A stretch of 64,000 nucleotides of DNA from contig NZ_JAFLRG010000002.1 of NCBI RefSeq assembly GCF_017315725.1, positions 1,178,001 to 1,242,000 on the forward strand, read 5' to 3'. Position 1 is the stretch's first letter, and every line of letters begins with the position of its first letter. A program made the position numbers and the translations under genes. The notes under the pieces are model-generated. The model was given only the letters and a program-made list of their open reading frames with translations, was not told the origin of the DNA and searched no databases. Below, in pieces: positions 56,339 to 64,000 of this stretch. This stretch comes from Trinickia acidisoli. GTDB lineage: Bacteria > Pseudomonadota > Gammaproteobacteria > Burkholderiales > Burkholderiaceae.

Positions 56339-59300
56339 GCTGACGCACTCCTTCGGTGTCGTAGAAGACAGGGCTCGTGATGGTCGCCGCCATCGATTTA
56401 CCGTTCAGATCCACCGATACCTTCTCGCCCATCTTGCCGAGGCCGCCCTTGACGACGGCCATCGCGATCGAACGCTTCAAGATCGGGCTGTAGTAGCTCG
56501 ACGTCACATGGCCGAGCATCGGCACCGGATCCGCAGCCACTTGATTCGCCGCCGGCCCATTGATGCCGTGCGCCAAAATCTGGCTGCCTTCGGGCAGGAC
56601 ATACGACGTATCGTCGGTTAGGAGTCCTACCAATTGCTTGCGTCCTTCCTTCGCCGTGTCCGAGCGCCTCAGAGAACGCTTGCCGAGGCAGTCCTTCGTT
56701 TTGGCCACGAGCCCGCCCATCCCGAGATCGAACGGCGTCATCGAGCCGTCCGTGTCTTGGCCGACGATGATGTAGCCCTTCTCCGCCCGCAGCACGTGCA
56801 TCGTTTCCGTACCGTACGGCGTGATGTCGAACGCTTCGCCGGCCGCCATCAAGGCTTCCCACACGGCGCGGCCCGCATTGGCCGGCACGTTGACTTCATA
56901 AGCGAGTTCGCCCGAGAAGCTGATCCGCATCACACGGGCCGGCACCTCGGCCACGGTGCCTTCCCTGAACGTCATGAACGGGAATGCTTCATTCGAAAAA
57001 TCGATGTCGCGACACACCTTGCGCAACACCTTGCGGCTGCTCGGGCCGACTACGGCGAACGTAGCAAAGTGATCGGTGACCGATGTCATCCGCACTTTCA
57101 TATCGGGCCATTCCGTCTGTACCCAGCGCTCGAGCCAAGTCAGCACGCGCGCGGCGCCGCCGGACGTGGTCGACATCAGATAGTGCTGCTCGCCGAGCCG
57201 CACCGTCACGCCGTCGTCGAACACCATGCCGTTCTCGTCGAGCATGAGGCCATAGCGGCACTTGCCGACTTCGAGCTTCGACCACGGGTTCGTATAAACC
57301 CAATTGAGCAGCTTGGCGGCATCGGGGCCCTGCACGTCGATCTTGCCGAGCGTCGAGGCATCCATGATGCCGACACTCGTTCGGACTGCTAAACATTCGC
57401 GCGCAACGGCTGCGTGCAAGTCTTCGCTGCCCTTCGGAAAGTACCAGGGGCGCTTCCAATTTCCGACGTCTTCGAACAGCGCGCCGTGTTCGACGTGCCA
57501 TTCGTGGATGCACGTCTTGCGAATCGGGTCGATGAAATCGCCGATCTCGCGCCCCGCGATCGCGCCGAACGTGACGGGCGTGTAGTTCGGGCGGAACGTC
57601 GTCGTGCCCGTCTCGGGAATCGTCTTGCCGAGCGCTTGCGCGAGGATCGCCATCCCGTTGATATTGCCGAGCTTGCCTTGGTCGGTACCGAAGCCCATCG
57701 CGGTGTAGCGCTTCACGTGCTCCACCGATTCGAAGCCTTCGCGCGCGGCCAGCAAGATGTCGGCTGCGGACACGTCGTTTTGGAAGTCGACGAACTGTTT
57801 CGGCCCGCGCGCGGCACGTTCATGCGTACCCACGAGCCAGAGCGGCATGATCGCGGACTCCTTGATATCGGCCACTTGCGGCGAAGCCGGCCGCGATGCC
57901 GTCTTCAATCCGAGCGACTGCGCAGCCTCTATGCCCGCGTCGAGCGCGAGCCGCAACCCGCGCGCCAAGCCGAACTCGCCCGACGCGGCGCCGACGCTGA
58001 CCTCGGCCTGCATCCGCTTGCCCGGAACGAAACACGCCTTCTCGTCATGCCAATGCGCCTTGCCGCCCGATTGCGCGAACAGGTGCAGCACAGGGCTCCA
58101 TCCGCCCGACATGGCGACGAGATCGCACGCCAAGGTGGCGGCATGCGCGCCCACCGTTCCTTGCGCGAACGATGCCACTTCGACGGAAGACACCCGCCAC
58201 TTGCCGTTTGCCTTCGTGACCACGGCGCCGCTCATCACGACTACGCCGTGACGGCGCGCGGCCGCGGGCAGCGATCCGTCGCTCTGCGCGCGCGGATCGA
58301 CGACCGTGACCTTCGCTCCGCTCGCTTTCAGATCGAGCGCGCATTGATACCCGTCATCGTTGTTCGTGAAGACGACGGCCTCACGCCCCGGCAGCACGCC
58401 GTAGCGCTGGATGTACGTCGATACCGCGGACGCGAGCATGATGCCGGGCAAATCGTTGTAACCGAATACGAGCGGCCGTTCATGCGCGCCGGTCGCCAAG
58501 ATCACGCGCTTGGCGCGAATCTTCCAGACGAGTTCGCGCGTGCCTTTGCGCATCGACACCGGCAGATGATCGGTCAAGCGTTGCACGACCGTCACGAGGT
58601 TGTGGTCTTGATAGCCGAACGCGGTGCTGCGCGACAAAACCTTGACATCGGGCATCTGCGACAGCGCGTGCTCGATCTTTTCGACCCATTGCATCGCGCC
58701 CTTACCGTCGATCTGCGCGCGGCACGAGAGCAGCGAGCCACCCAGTTCGCGCTGATCGTCGACGAGGAACACGCGCGCACCGGCGCTGCCTGCCGCGTGG
58801 GCCGCGGCCAACCCCGAAGGGCCGCCGCCGATCACGAGCACGTCGCAGTGCGCGAAGCACTTGTCGTAGCGATCGGCGTCGCGCGTGTCGGGCGCCTTGC
58901 CGAGCCCCGCTGCCTCGCGGATTTTCTCTTCGTACTTCGGCCACCATTTGCGCGGCCACATGAACGTCTTGTAATAAAAGCCGGCCGGAATGAAGCGCGC
59001 GATCTTCTGATTGATCGCGAGGCGGTCGTTCTCGAGCGAAGGCTCGGCGTTGACGCTCGTCGCGACGAGCCCTTGGTACAGTTCGACTTCCGTCGCGCGC
59101 GCGTTCGGCACGCTGTACGCCCCGCTTTCGAGTTGCACGATCGCATTCGGCTCTTCGACGCCGGCCGTCACAATGCCGCGCGGGCGATGGTATTTCCAGC
59201 TTCGCGCGACGAAATGCACGCCGTTGGCGAGCAACGCCGATGCGAGCGTGTCGCCCTGATAACCCTGATACGTGCGCCCGTTGAACGTGAACGTCAGCGG

Positions 59301-59363
59301 GATCGCTCGATTGATCCGCCCACCCGCGCCCAGTCGATCCTTTTGATCCTTTTGATTGCTCAT
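56328..59363 (-). CDS. soxA: Sarcosine oxidase alpha subunit
   Basis: 1,011 residues from the ATG at 59363, the usual length; longer upstream frames are excluded by the adjacent soxD gene and by the AAGGGGG site. The N-terminal ferredoxin-like domain (RTYQGYQGDTLASALLANG) is followed by an NAD(P)/FAD-binding domain (VLVIGGGPSGLAAAHAAGSAG, near residue 175) and a C-terminal aminomethyltransferase (GcvT) domain that transfers formaldehyde to THF. It couples oxidation of sarcosine to glycine with 5,10-methylene-THF formation. Two copies of the recurring near-palindrome lie inside (56618 and 57380). Confidence 0.96.
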   Translation of the reverse strand: MSNQKDQKDRLGAGGRINRAIPLTFTFNGRTYQGYQGDTLASALLANGVHFVARSWKYHRPRGIVTAGVEEPNAIVQLESGAYSVPNARATEVELYQGLVATSVNAEPSLENDRLAINQKIARFIPAGFYYKTFMWPRKWWPKYEEKIREAAGLGKAPDTRDADRYDKCFAHCDVLVIGGGPSGLAAAHAAGSAGARVFLVDDQRELGGSLLSCRAQIDGKGAMQWVEKIEHALSQMPDVKVLSRSTAFGYQDHNLVTVVQRLTDHLPVSMRKGTRELVWKIRAKRVILATGAHERPLVFGYNDLPGIMLASAVSTYIQRYGVLPGREAVVFTNNDDGYQCALDLKASGAKVTVVDPRAQSDGSLPAAARRHGVVVMSGAVVTKANGKWRVSSVEVASFAQGTVGAHAATLACDLVAMSGGWSPVLHLFAQSGGKAHWHDEKACFVPGKRMQAEVSVGAASGEFGLARGLRLALDAGIEAAQSLGLKTASRPASPQVADIKESAIMPLWLVGTHERAARGPKQFVDFQNDVSAADILLAAREGFESVEHVKRYTAMGFGTDQGKLGNINGMAILAQALGKTIPETGTTTFRPNYTPVTFGAIAGREIGDFIDPIRKTCIHEWHVEHGALFEDVGNWKRPWYFPKGSEDLHAAVARECLAVRTSVGIMDASTLGKIDVQGPDAAKLLNWVYTNPWSKLEVGKCRYGLMLDENGMVFDDGVTVRLGEQHYLMSTTSGGAARVLTWLERWVQTEWPDMKVRMTSVTDHFATFAVVGPSSRKVLRKVCRDIDFSNEAFPFMTFREGTVAEVPARVMRISFSGELAYEVNVPANAGRAVWEALMAAGEAFDITPYGTETMHVLRAEKGYIIVGQDTDGSMTPFDLGMGGLVAKTKDCLGKRSLRRSDTAKEGRKQLVGLLTDDTSYVLPEGSQILAHGINGPAANQVAADPVPMLGHVTSSYYSPILKRSIAMAVVKGGLGKMGEKVSVDLNGKSMAATITSPVFYDTEGVRQHVE
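56618..56630. repeat. Copy of the TTAGGANTCCTAA near-palindrome
   Basis: TTAGGAGTCCTAC, one mismatch, inside soxA, where the minus strand uses the rare codon CTA. A weaker copy (TTCGGACTGCTAA, 57380-57392) is also in soxA. See findings. Confidence 0.6.
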
Positions 59364-59364
59364 G

Positions 59365-59688
59365 TTATTTGCCCCCTTGCGTACTCTTGCGCGCGGCCGC
59401 ATTGGGCTCGCTTGTGCCCGGCGCCGTCGCGCCGCCGAACGTGTCGTAGCCCTGGAACGCGTACGACACCGTATCGCGCGTCGCCATGAACCAGCGGCGG
59501 CACCCTTGCGTATGCAGCCATTGCTCGCGGTGAACGCCACGCGGATTCTTGCGCATGAACAGGTAGTCGCCCCACTCGCGATCGTTCAGTTTCTCGGGCT
59601 CGAGCGGACGAGCGATATCGGCCTCCCCGCCGCAGGAAAATTCGCTTTCGGCGCGCGGCCCGCACCAAGGGCATTCGATCAGCAACAT
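59365..59688 (-). CDS. soxD: Sarcosine oxidase delta subunit
   Basis: 107 residues. This small zinc-binding subunit of heterotetrameric sarcosine oxidase shows the N-terminal ECPWCGPRAESEF with two zinc cysteines, a third cysteine (SCGGEA), and the conserved WGDYLFMRKNPRG and HTQGCRRWF. Its stop codon (59365-59367) is separated from the soxA start by one base. It follows soxB by 18 bases in the usual BDAG order. Confidence 0.95.
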   Translation of the reverse strand: MLLIECPWCGPRAESEFSCGGEADIARPLEPEKLNDREWGDYLFMRKNPRGVHREQWLHTQGCRRWFMATRDTVSYAFQGYDTFGGATAPGTSEPNAAARKSTQGGK

Positions 59689-59706
59689 GTCAGTCTCCTT
59701 GGCGGA

Positions 59707-60951
59707 TTAGTGCGCAACGGCGGCGGCGCCGTGCTCGTCGATGAGGTGGCCTGTGTAGAAGCGGTCCAGCGAGAACGGTGCGTTCAAAGGATGCGGTGCA
59801 TCGTTCGCGATCGTATGGGCGAACACCCAGCCCGATCCCGGCGTGGCTTTGAAGCCACCCGTGCCCCACCCGCAGTTGAAATAGAGGCCCTTCACGTCGG
59901 TTTTGCCGATGATCGGGCAGGCATCGGGGGAAACGTCGACGATGCCGCCCCACTGGCGATTCATGCGCACGCGCGAGAACACGGGAAACATTTCGACGAT
60001 GGCTTGCAGCGTGCTCTCGATGATGTGAAAGCTGCCGCGCTGGCCAAAGCCCGTGTACTGATCGATGCCGGCGCCGATCACGAGGTCGCCCTTGTCGGAT
60101 TGGCTGATATACGCGTGCACCGCGTTCGACATCACGACGGTATTGACCACGGGCTTGATCGGTTCGGAGACGAGCGCCTGCAGCGGGTGGCTTTCGAGCG
60201 GCAGACGCACACCGGCCATGTCGGCGAGCGTCGTGGTATTGCCGGCGGCGACGACGGCAACCTTTTTCGCTTTGATGAAGCCTTTCACGGTCTCGACGCC
60301 AATTACGGCGCCGCCATCGCGGCGAATGCCCGTGACTTGGCAGTTCTGAATGATGTCGACACCGTGTGCATCGGCACCGCGCGCGAAACCCCATGCCACG
60401 GCATCGTGACGCGCCACGCCGCCGCGGCGCTGGAACGATGCGCCGAGTACCGGATAGCGTGCGTTCAGATTGATCGTCGGTTCGATCTCCTTGATTTGCT
60501 CGGGCGTCAAGAATTCGGCATCGACGCCGTTGAGCCGGTTCGCATTCACGCGCCGCTGCGTGTCGCGCACGTCTTGCAGCGTATGGGCGAGATTCATCAC
60601 CCCGCGCTGGCTGAACATCACGTTGTAGTTGACGTCCTGCGACAACCCCTCCCACAGCTTCATCGCTTTTTCGTAGAGCGCCGCCGATTCATCCCATAGA
60701 TAGTTCGAGCGAATGATCGTCGTGTTGCGCGCCGTATTGCCACCGCCGATCCATCCTTTTTCGAGCACGGCGATGTTGCGCACGCCGTGCTCCTTCGCCA
60801 GGTAATACGCCGTGGCGAGACCATGCCCGCCGCCGCCGACGATCACGACGTCGTACTCGCGCTTGGGTTCGGGGCTGCGCCACTGGCGCTCCCAGTTCTC
60901 GTGATACGACAACCCGTTGCGTACCAAACTGAATATCGAAAAGCGGCTCAT
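59707..60951 (-). CDS. soxB: Sarcosine oxidase beta subunit
   Basis: 414 residues. It is the FAD/FMN-binding catalytic subunit that oxidises sarcosine. It has the N-terminal FAD motif VVIVGGGGHGLATAYYLA and the GGVARHDAVAWGFARGA segment near residue 182, whose histidine corresponds to the covalent FMN attachment site of the family. The C-terminus has YFNCGWGTGGFKATPGSG. It is 22 bases downstream of sdaA and starts the soxBDAG block. Confidence 0.96.
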   Translation of the reverse strand: MSRFSIFSLVRNGLSYHENWERQWRSPEPKREYDVVIVGGGGHGLATAYYLAKEHGVRNIAVLEKGWIGGGNTARNTTIIRSNYLWDESAALYEKAMKLWEGLSQDVNYNVMFSQRGVMNLAHTLQDVRDTQRRVNANRLNGVDAEFLTPEQIKEIEPTINLNARYPVLGASFQRRGGVARHDAVAWGFARGADAHGVDIIQNCQVTGIRRDGGAVIGVETVKGFIKAKKVAVVAAGNTTTLADMAGVRLPLESHPLQALVSEPIKPVVNTVVMSNAVHAYISQSDKGDLVIGAGIDQYTGFGQRGSFHIIESTLQAIVEMFPVFSRVRMNRQWGGIVDVSPDACPIIGKTDVKGLYFNCGWGTGGFKATPGSGWVFAHTIANDAPHPLNAPFSLDRFYTGHLIDEHGAAAVAH

Positions 60952-60973
60952 AGCGGTGGTCTCGATGGGTCGA

Positions 60974-62359
60974 TTAGCATTCGATGACGTTCACGGCCAA
61001 TCCGCCGCGAGACGTCTCCTTGTATTTGGTCTTCATGTCGGCGCCCGTCTCGCGCATCGTCTTGATGACCGAATCGAGCGAAACGTAGTGATCGCCGTCG
61101 CCTTTGAGCGCCATGCGCGACGCATTCAGCGCCTTGATCGCACCCATCGCGTTGCGCTCGATGCACGGAATCTGCACGAGGCCGCCAACGGGGTCGCACG
61201 TCATGCCGAGATTGTGTTCCATACCGATCTCGGCAGCATTCTCGACCTGCCGGGGCGTGCCGCCCATCACGGCCGCAAGGGCCGCCGCGGCCATCGAGCA
61301 GGCGACGCCGACCTCGCCTTGGCAGCCCACTTCCGCGCCCGAGATCGATGCCGTTTCCTTGTAGATGATGCCGATGGCAGCCGCCGTCAGCAGAAAATCG
61401 ACGATGCCGTCGTCGTTCGCGCCGGGCACGAACTTCACGTAGTAATGCAGCACCGCGGGTATGACGCCGGCCGCGCCGTTCGTCGGTGCAGTGACGACGC
61501 GCCCGCCGGCCGCGTTTTCTTCGTTGACGGCCATCGCGTAGAGGTTGACCCAATCGAGCATCGAAAGCGGATCGCGCAGCGATTCTTCCGACCGTGCACG
61601 CAAGTGCTTGGCAAGCTCGGCGGCACGACGCTTCACGCGCATCGGGCCCGGCAGTTCGCCTTCCGTGCGGCAGCCGCGTTCGACACAGGCGGCCATCGCG
61701 CGCCAGATCGCCAGCAGTCCTTCGCGCACGTCGGCGGGCGAGCGCGACACGCATTCGTTCTCGAACGCGACTTGGGCGATCGATCGCCCGCTGTCGCGGC
61801 ATGCGCGCAGCAGATCGGCGCCCGTGCGGAACGGATGCGGCACCTCCGCGCCGGCACGCACGCCGTTGACGCGATCTCCGTCGCGGTTGACGACGAAACC
61901 GCCGCCCACCGAGTAATACTCTTTTTCGACGAGCAACTGGCCATGCTCGTCGAACGCCTGAAAGCGCATGCCGTTCGGGTGGACGACGTTCGTGCCGCTC
62001 ATGAGCTTGCGATAGAACGACACATCCTCCTTCTCGTCGAAGCGAATCTCGTCGCGGCCCATCAGCCGCAGCGATTTGCCGGCGCGAATCGCTGCCAGGC
62101 GCGGCGCGATCAGATCGGGATCGATCGCGTCGGGCAAATGGCCTTCGAGCCCGAGCAGCACTGCCTTGTCGGTGCCATGGCCTTTTCCCGTGGCGCCGAG
62201 CGATCCGTAGAGTTCGACTTTGATGCGGCGCACGTAGGCAAGCAGATTGGCGTCTTCCACGTGCGAGACGAAACCGCAGGCGGCAATCATCGGCCCGACC
62301 GTATGGGAGCTCGACGGGCCGATGCCGATCTTGAACAAATCGAAGATGCTGACGTTCAT
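60974..62359 (-). CDS. L-serine dehydratase (single chain)
   Basis: 461 residues from the ATG at 62359, with an AAGGCAG site; longer upstream frames lack conservation. It deaminates L-serine to pyruvate using a [4Fe-4S] cluster. The N-terminal beta-type domain (SIFDLFKIGIGPSSSHTVGPM) is joined to the alpha-type domain with VGCQGEVGVACSMAAAAL and CDPVGGLVQIPC, which supply cluster cysteines. It is the first gene of the sox operon, so it removes serine formed by GlyA. It is divergent from the second GATase1/AraC regulator. Confidence 0.95.
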   Translation of the reverse strand: MNVSIFDLFKIGIGPSSSHTVGPMIAACGFVSHVEDANLLAYVRRIKVELYGSLGATGKGHGTDKAVLLGLEGHLPDAIDPDLIAPRLAAIRAGKSLRLMGRDEIRFDEKEDVSFYRKLMSGTNVVHPNGMRFQAFDEHGQLLVEKEYYSVGGGFVVNRDGDRVNGVRAGAEVPHPFRTGADLLRACRDSGRSIAQVAFENECVSRSPADVREGLLAIWRAMAACVERGCRTEGELPGPMRVKRRAAELAKHLRARSEESLRDPLSMLDWVNLYAMAVNEENAAGGRVVTAPTNGAAGVIPAVLHYYVKFVPGANDDGIVDFLLTAAAIGIIYKETASISGAEVGCQGEVGVACSMAAAALAAVMGGTPRQVENAAEIGMEHNLGMTCDPVGGLVQIPCIERNAMGAIKALNASRMALKGDGDHYVSLDSVIKTMRETGADMKTKYKETSRGGLAVNVIEC

Positions 62360-62515
62360 GGGGCTGCCTTGCGATGAGTATCGTTGGGAGGGTGGATCGA
62401 CAGTTTGCGAACCACCGCGCTTGGACGTCAGTACACCAAAGCGTAAAATCCGCCGATAGAACAAAAGCGGCATCGCCGTGGGATGCCGTCGCCACACGCC
62501 CTCAATTCCTCGCAC

Positions 62516-63586
62516 ATGAACGCTGCCGATCCGTCACCGCTGGTTTCCACTGCCTCGCGCGAGCGCATCCGCTTCGGGATCGTGCTGCTGCCGAACTTCA
62601 CGCTGACGGCGTTTTCCGGCTTCGTCGATATGCTGCGGCTGTCGGCCGACGACAGCGATTTCAGCAAGCCCGTGCGGTGCGCCTGGAGCGTTGTCGGCAA
62701 AACCCTCGCGCCCGTGCGCGCGAGCTGCGGCATTCAAATCACGCCGTGGGAAACGTTCGACGAAGCCGAACCGTTCGACTACGTGGTCGTCGTGGGCGGG
62801 CTACTGCACTCGGGCCCTCAGTCCGACGACGAGACGCTCGCCTTCATCCGCCGCGCCGCAAGCGGCAGCGCGACGATCGTCGGCATCTGCACGGGCGTGT
62901 TCTCGCTGATGCGCGCGGGCGTGCTCGACGGCCATCGCATCTGCGTAAGCTGGTTTCACTACTGGGATTTCATCGAACGCTTTCCGTCGGCAAATGCCGA
63001 GATGCTCGTGGCGGATCGTCTCTTCGTGATCGACCGCCGCCGCATTACGTGTTCGGGCGGGCGGGCATCGATCGACGTCGCCGCCGCCATCCTGCTGCGG
63101 CACTTCGATCATTCGACGGTGCAAAAGGCGCTGCGGATCCTACTCGTCGACGAAATGCAGAAGGGCAACGCGCCGCAGCCGCATCCGCCTGGGCTCGAGC
63201 CCGCAACGCATCCGAAAATCAAGCGCGCGATCTTGCTGATGGAACAGCATGTCGGGCGCGCGCTGCCGCTTGACGAGCTCGCTTGCAAACTCGATCTTTC
63301 GCCGCGTCAGCTCGAGCGGCTGTTCAAAGCGCAGACGGGCAAGACGCCGCAGACGTTCGCCAAGCACGTACGGCTGCGCACGGCCGCATGGCTGTTGACG
63401 AGCTCGGATAGAACCGTCGCCGACATTGCGTCGAGTTGCGGCTTCTCCGATGCCTCGCACCTGGGCCGGGAATTTCGCAAGCAGTACGGCATGCCGCCGA
63501 TTGCGTTTCGCGAACAACGTACAGGCGACGAGTCAGACGATAAGGAGTGCGAAACATATTTCGCCGCATCGGGTGCGACGTTCTGA
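62516..63586 (+). CDS. GATase1/AraC-family regulator, GbdR-related
   Basis: About 356 residues; an ATG at 62483 would add 11 residues, and neither start has a strong ribosome-binding site. The N-terminal DJ-1/PfpI-like domain (IVLLPNFTLTAFSGFVDMLRL, VVVVGGLLHSG, VGICTGVFSLMRAGVL) resembles that of GbdR, and the C-terminal AraC domain has LACKLDLSPRQLERLFKAQTG and IASSCGFSDASHLGREFRKQYG. It is divergent from sdaA-soxBDAG. Known relatives include SouR (sarcosine), GbdR (betaine) and CdhR (carnitine). A sarcosine- or glycine-related role is likely from position but not shown. Confidence 0.88.
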   Translation: MNAADPSPLVSTASRERIRFGIVLLPNFTLTAFSGFVDMLRLSADDSDFSKPVRCAWSVVGKTLAPVRASCGIQITPWETFDEAEPFDYVVVVGGLLHSGPQSDDETLAFIRRAASGSATIVGICTGVFSLMRAGVLDGHRICVSWFHYWDFIERFPSANAEMLVADRLFVIDRRRITCSGGRASIDVAAAILLRHFDHSTVQKALRILLVDEMQKGNAPQPHPPGLEPATHPKIKRAILLMEQHVGRALPLDELACKLDLSPRQLERLFKAQTGKTPQTFAKHVRLRTAAWLLTSSDRTVADIASSCGFSDASHLGREFRKQYGMPPIAFREQRTGDESDDKECETYFAASGATF

Positions 63587-63684
63587 GCATCCGATGCATG
63601 CGTTGCGCCCCGAATCGGAAAACCCCGATCACCCGGGGTTTCGCAAGACATCACCCGCACGCGGCGGGTATCGATTTCACAGCC

Positions 63685-64000
63685 TCAATGCGAAGCGATA
63701 TACGACTTCACCGCGGTGAGCCCGTCTTTGCCATCGAACGTCGTGACACCCGCCAGCCACTTGTCGAGCACCTGCGGGTTCTGCTTCAGCCACGCGGTCG
63801 CGGCCTTGTTCGGGTCTTCCTTGTTCATGATCGGCATCATCACGTGATTTTCGATGTCGGTCGTGAAATGCAGATTCGACACGAGCTTCGCGGCATTCGG
63901 GCAGCGCGCGGCGTAATCGGGCGGCGTCGCCGTAAAAACCTTGGCCTCGCCATAATTCGGGCCGAACACCGAATCGCCGCCGCTCAGATAATCGATCTTC
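63685..64000 (-). CDS. ABC transporter substrate-binding protein (glycine betaine type), C-terminal part
   Basis: The frame runs off the right edge of the window, so the N-terminal part is missing. The visible 105 residues (KIDYLSGGDSVFGPNYGEAK, later NAAKLVSNLHFTTDIENHVM, ending TAVKSYIASH) match the C-terminal end of OpuAC/ProX-type quaternary amine binding proteins. It is a different protein from the one at 20481-21344. Its transport partners are probably further right. Confidence 0.82.
   Translation of the reverse strand, partial: KIDYLSGGDSVFGPNYGEAKVFTATPPDYAARCPNAAKLVSNLHFTTDIENHVMMPIMNKEDPNKAATAWLKQNPQVLDKWLAGVTTFDGKDGLTAVKSYIASH

Noticed and set aside
57414..59489. 691-residue open frame on the plus strand
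   Set aside because: Antisense to soxA, with the same composition bias and no conserved motif.
59356..62377. Long plus-strand open frames (59356-60699 and 60917-62377)
   Set aside because: Both lie opposite soxD/soxB and sdaA and show the usual antisense composition.

Overview
The window looks like a chromosomal segment of a Burkholderiaceae bacterium (Burkholderia sensu lato, for example Paraburkholderia or Trinickia). The reasons are an rrn operon of Burkholderia type with tRNA-Ile(GAT) and tRNA-Ala(TGC) in the spacer, high-G+C coding sequence, and small families typical of that group (DUF4148, DUF3331, DUF1488). I see no insertion sequence, phage gene or CRISPR array. Species assignment is an inference.

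Layout. 1-4822: an rrn operon read on the minus strand (16S, tRNA-Ile, tRNA-Ala, 23S cut by the window edge) with a clear promoter. 5174-11683: housekeeping and accessory genes (glutaminase, DUF4148 protein, NfeD protease plus slipin, purine permease, DUF1488 protein, ferredoxin). 11719-16967: a probable polyamine/ornithine cluster (acetylpolyamine amidohydrolase, ornithine cyclodeaminase and a binding protein, divergent from an Lrp regulator and a DadA-type dehydrogenase). 17220-20370: DUF3331 protein, chemoreceptor, purU. 20481-34320: glycine betaine and dimethylglycine catabolism on the minus strand (glyA, M19 dipeptidase-like, DUF5943, dgcA, dgcB, etfA, etfB, gbcA, gbcB, betaine-binding protein), divergent from the regulator gbdR. 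34361-42137: two MocR regulators, an NAD-dependent epimerase-like gene, a TetR/GST pair, a cupin gene and a second chemoreceptor. 42244-46943: fdhA divergent from betB-betA. 46918-55187: regulator/enzyme pairs and stress or signalling genes. 55239-63586: sdaA-soxBDAG-folB-like, divergent from a second GATase1/AraC regulator. 63685-64000: the end of another betaine-type binding protein.

Together the genes encode nearly all of choline to pyruvate: BetA and BetB (choline to betaine), GbcAB (betaine to dimethylglycine), DgcAB with EtfAB (dimethylglycine to sarcosine), SoxBDAG (sarcosine to glycine), GlyA (glycine to serine) and SdaA (serine to pyruvate). FdhA and PurU handle the one-carbon units released. 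No permease for the binding proteins and no betI are present in the window.

The most unusual observations are: a recurring near-palindrome TTAGGANTCCTAA found mostly inside genes; an M19 dipeptidase homologue that lacks its metal motifs; a DgcA whose Fe-S motif has three instead of four cysteines; a FolB-like gene ending the sarcosine oxidase operon; and several well-formed operators (TetR/DinB, TetR/GST, MocR/cupin, a 21-bp-spaced direct repeat before betBA, and a sigma54-like element before gbdR).
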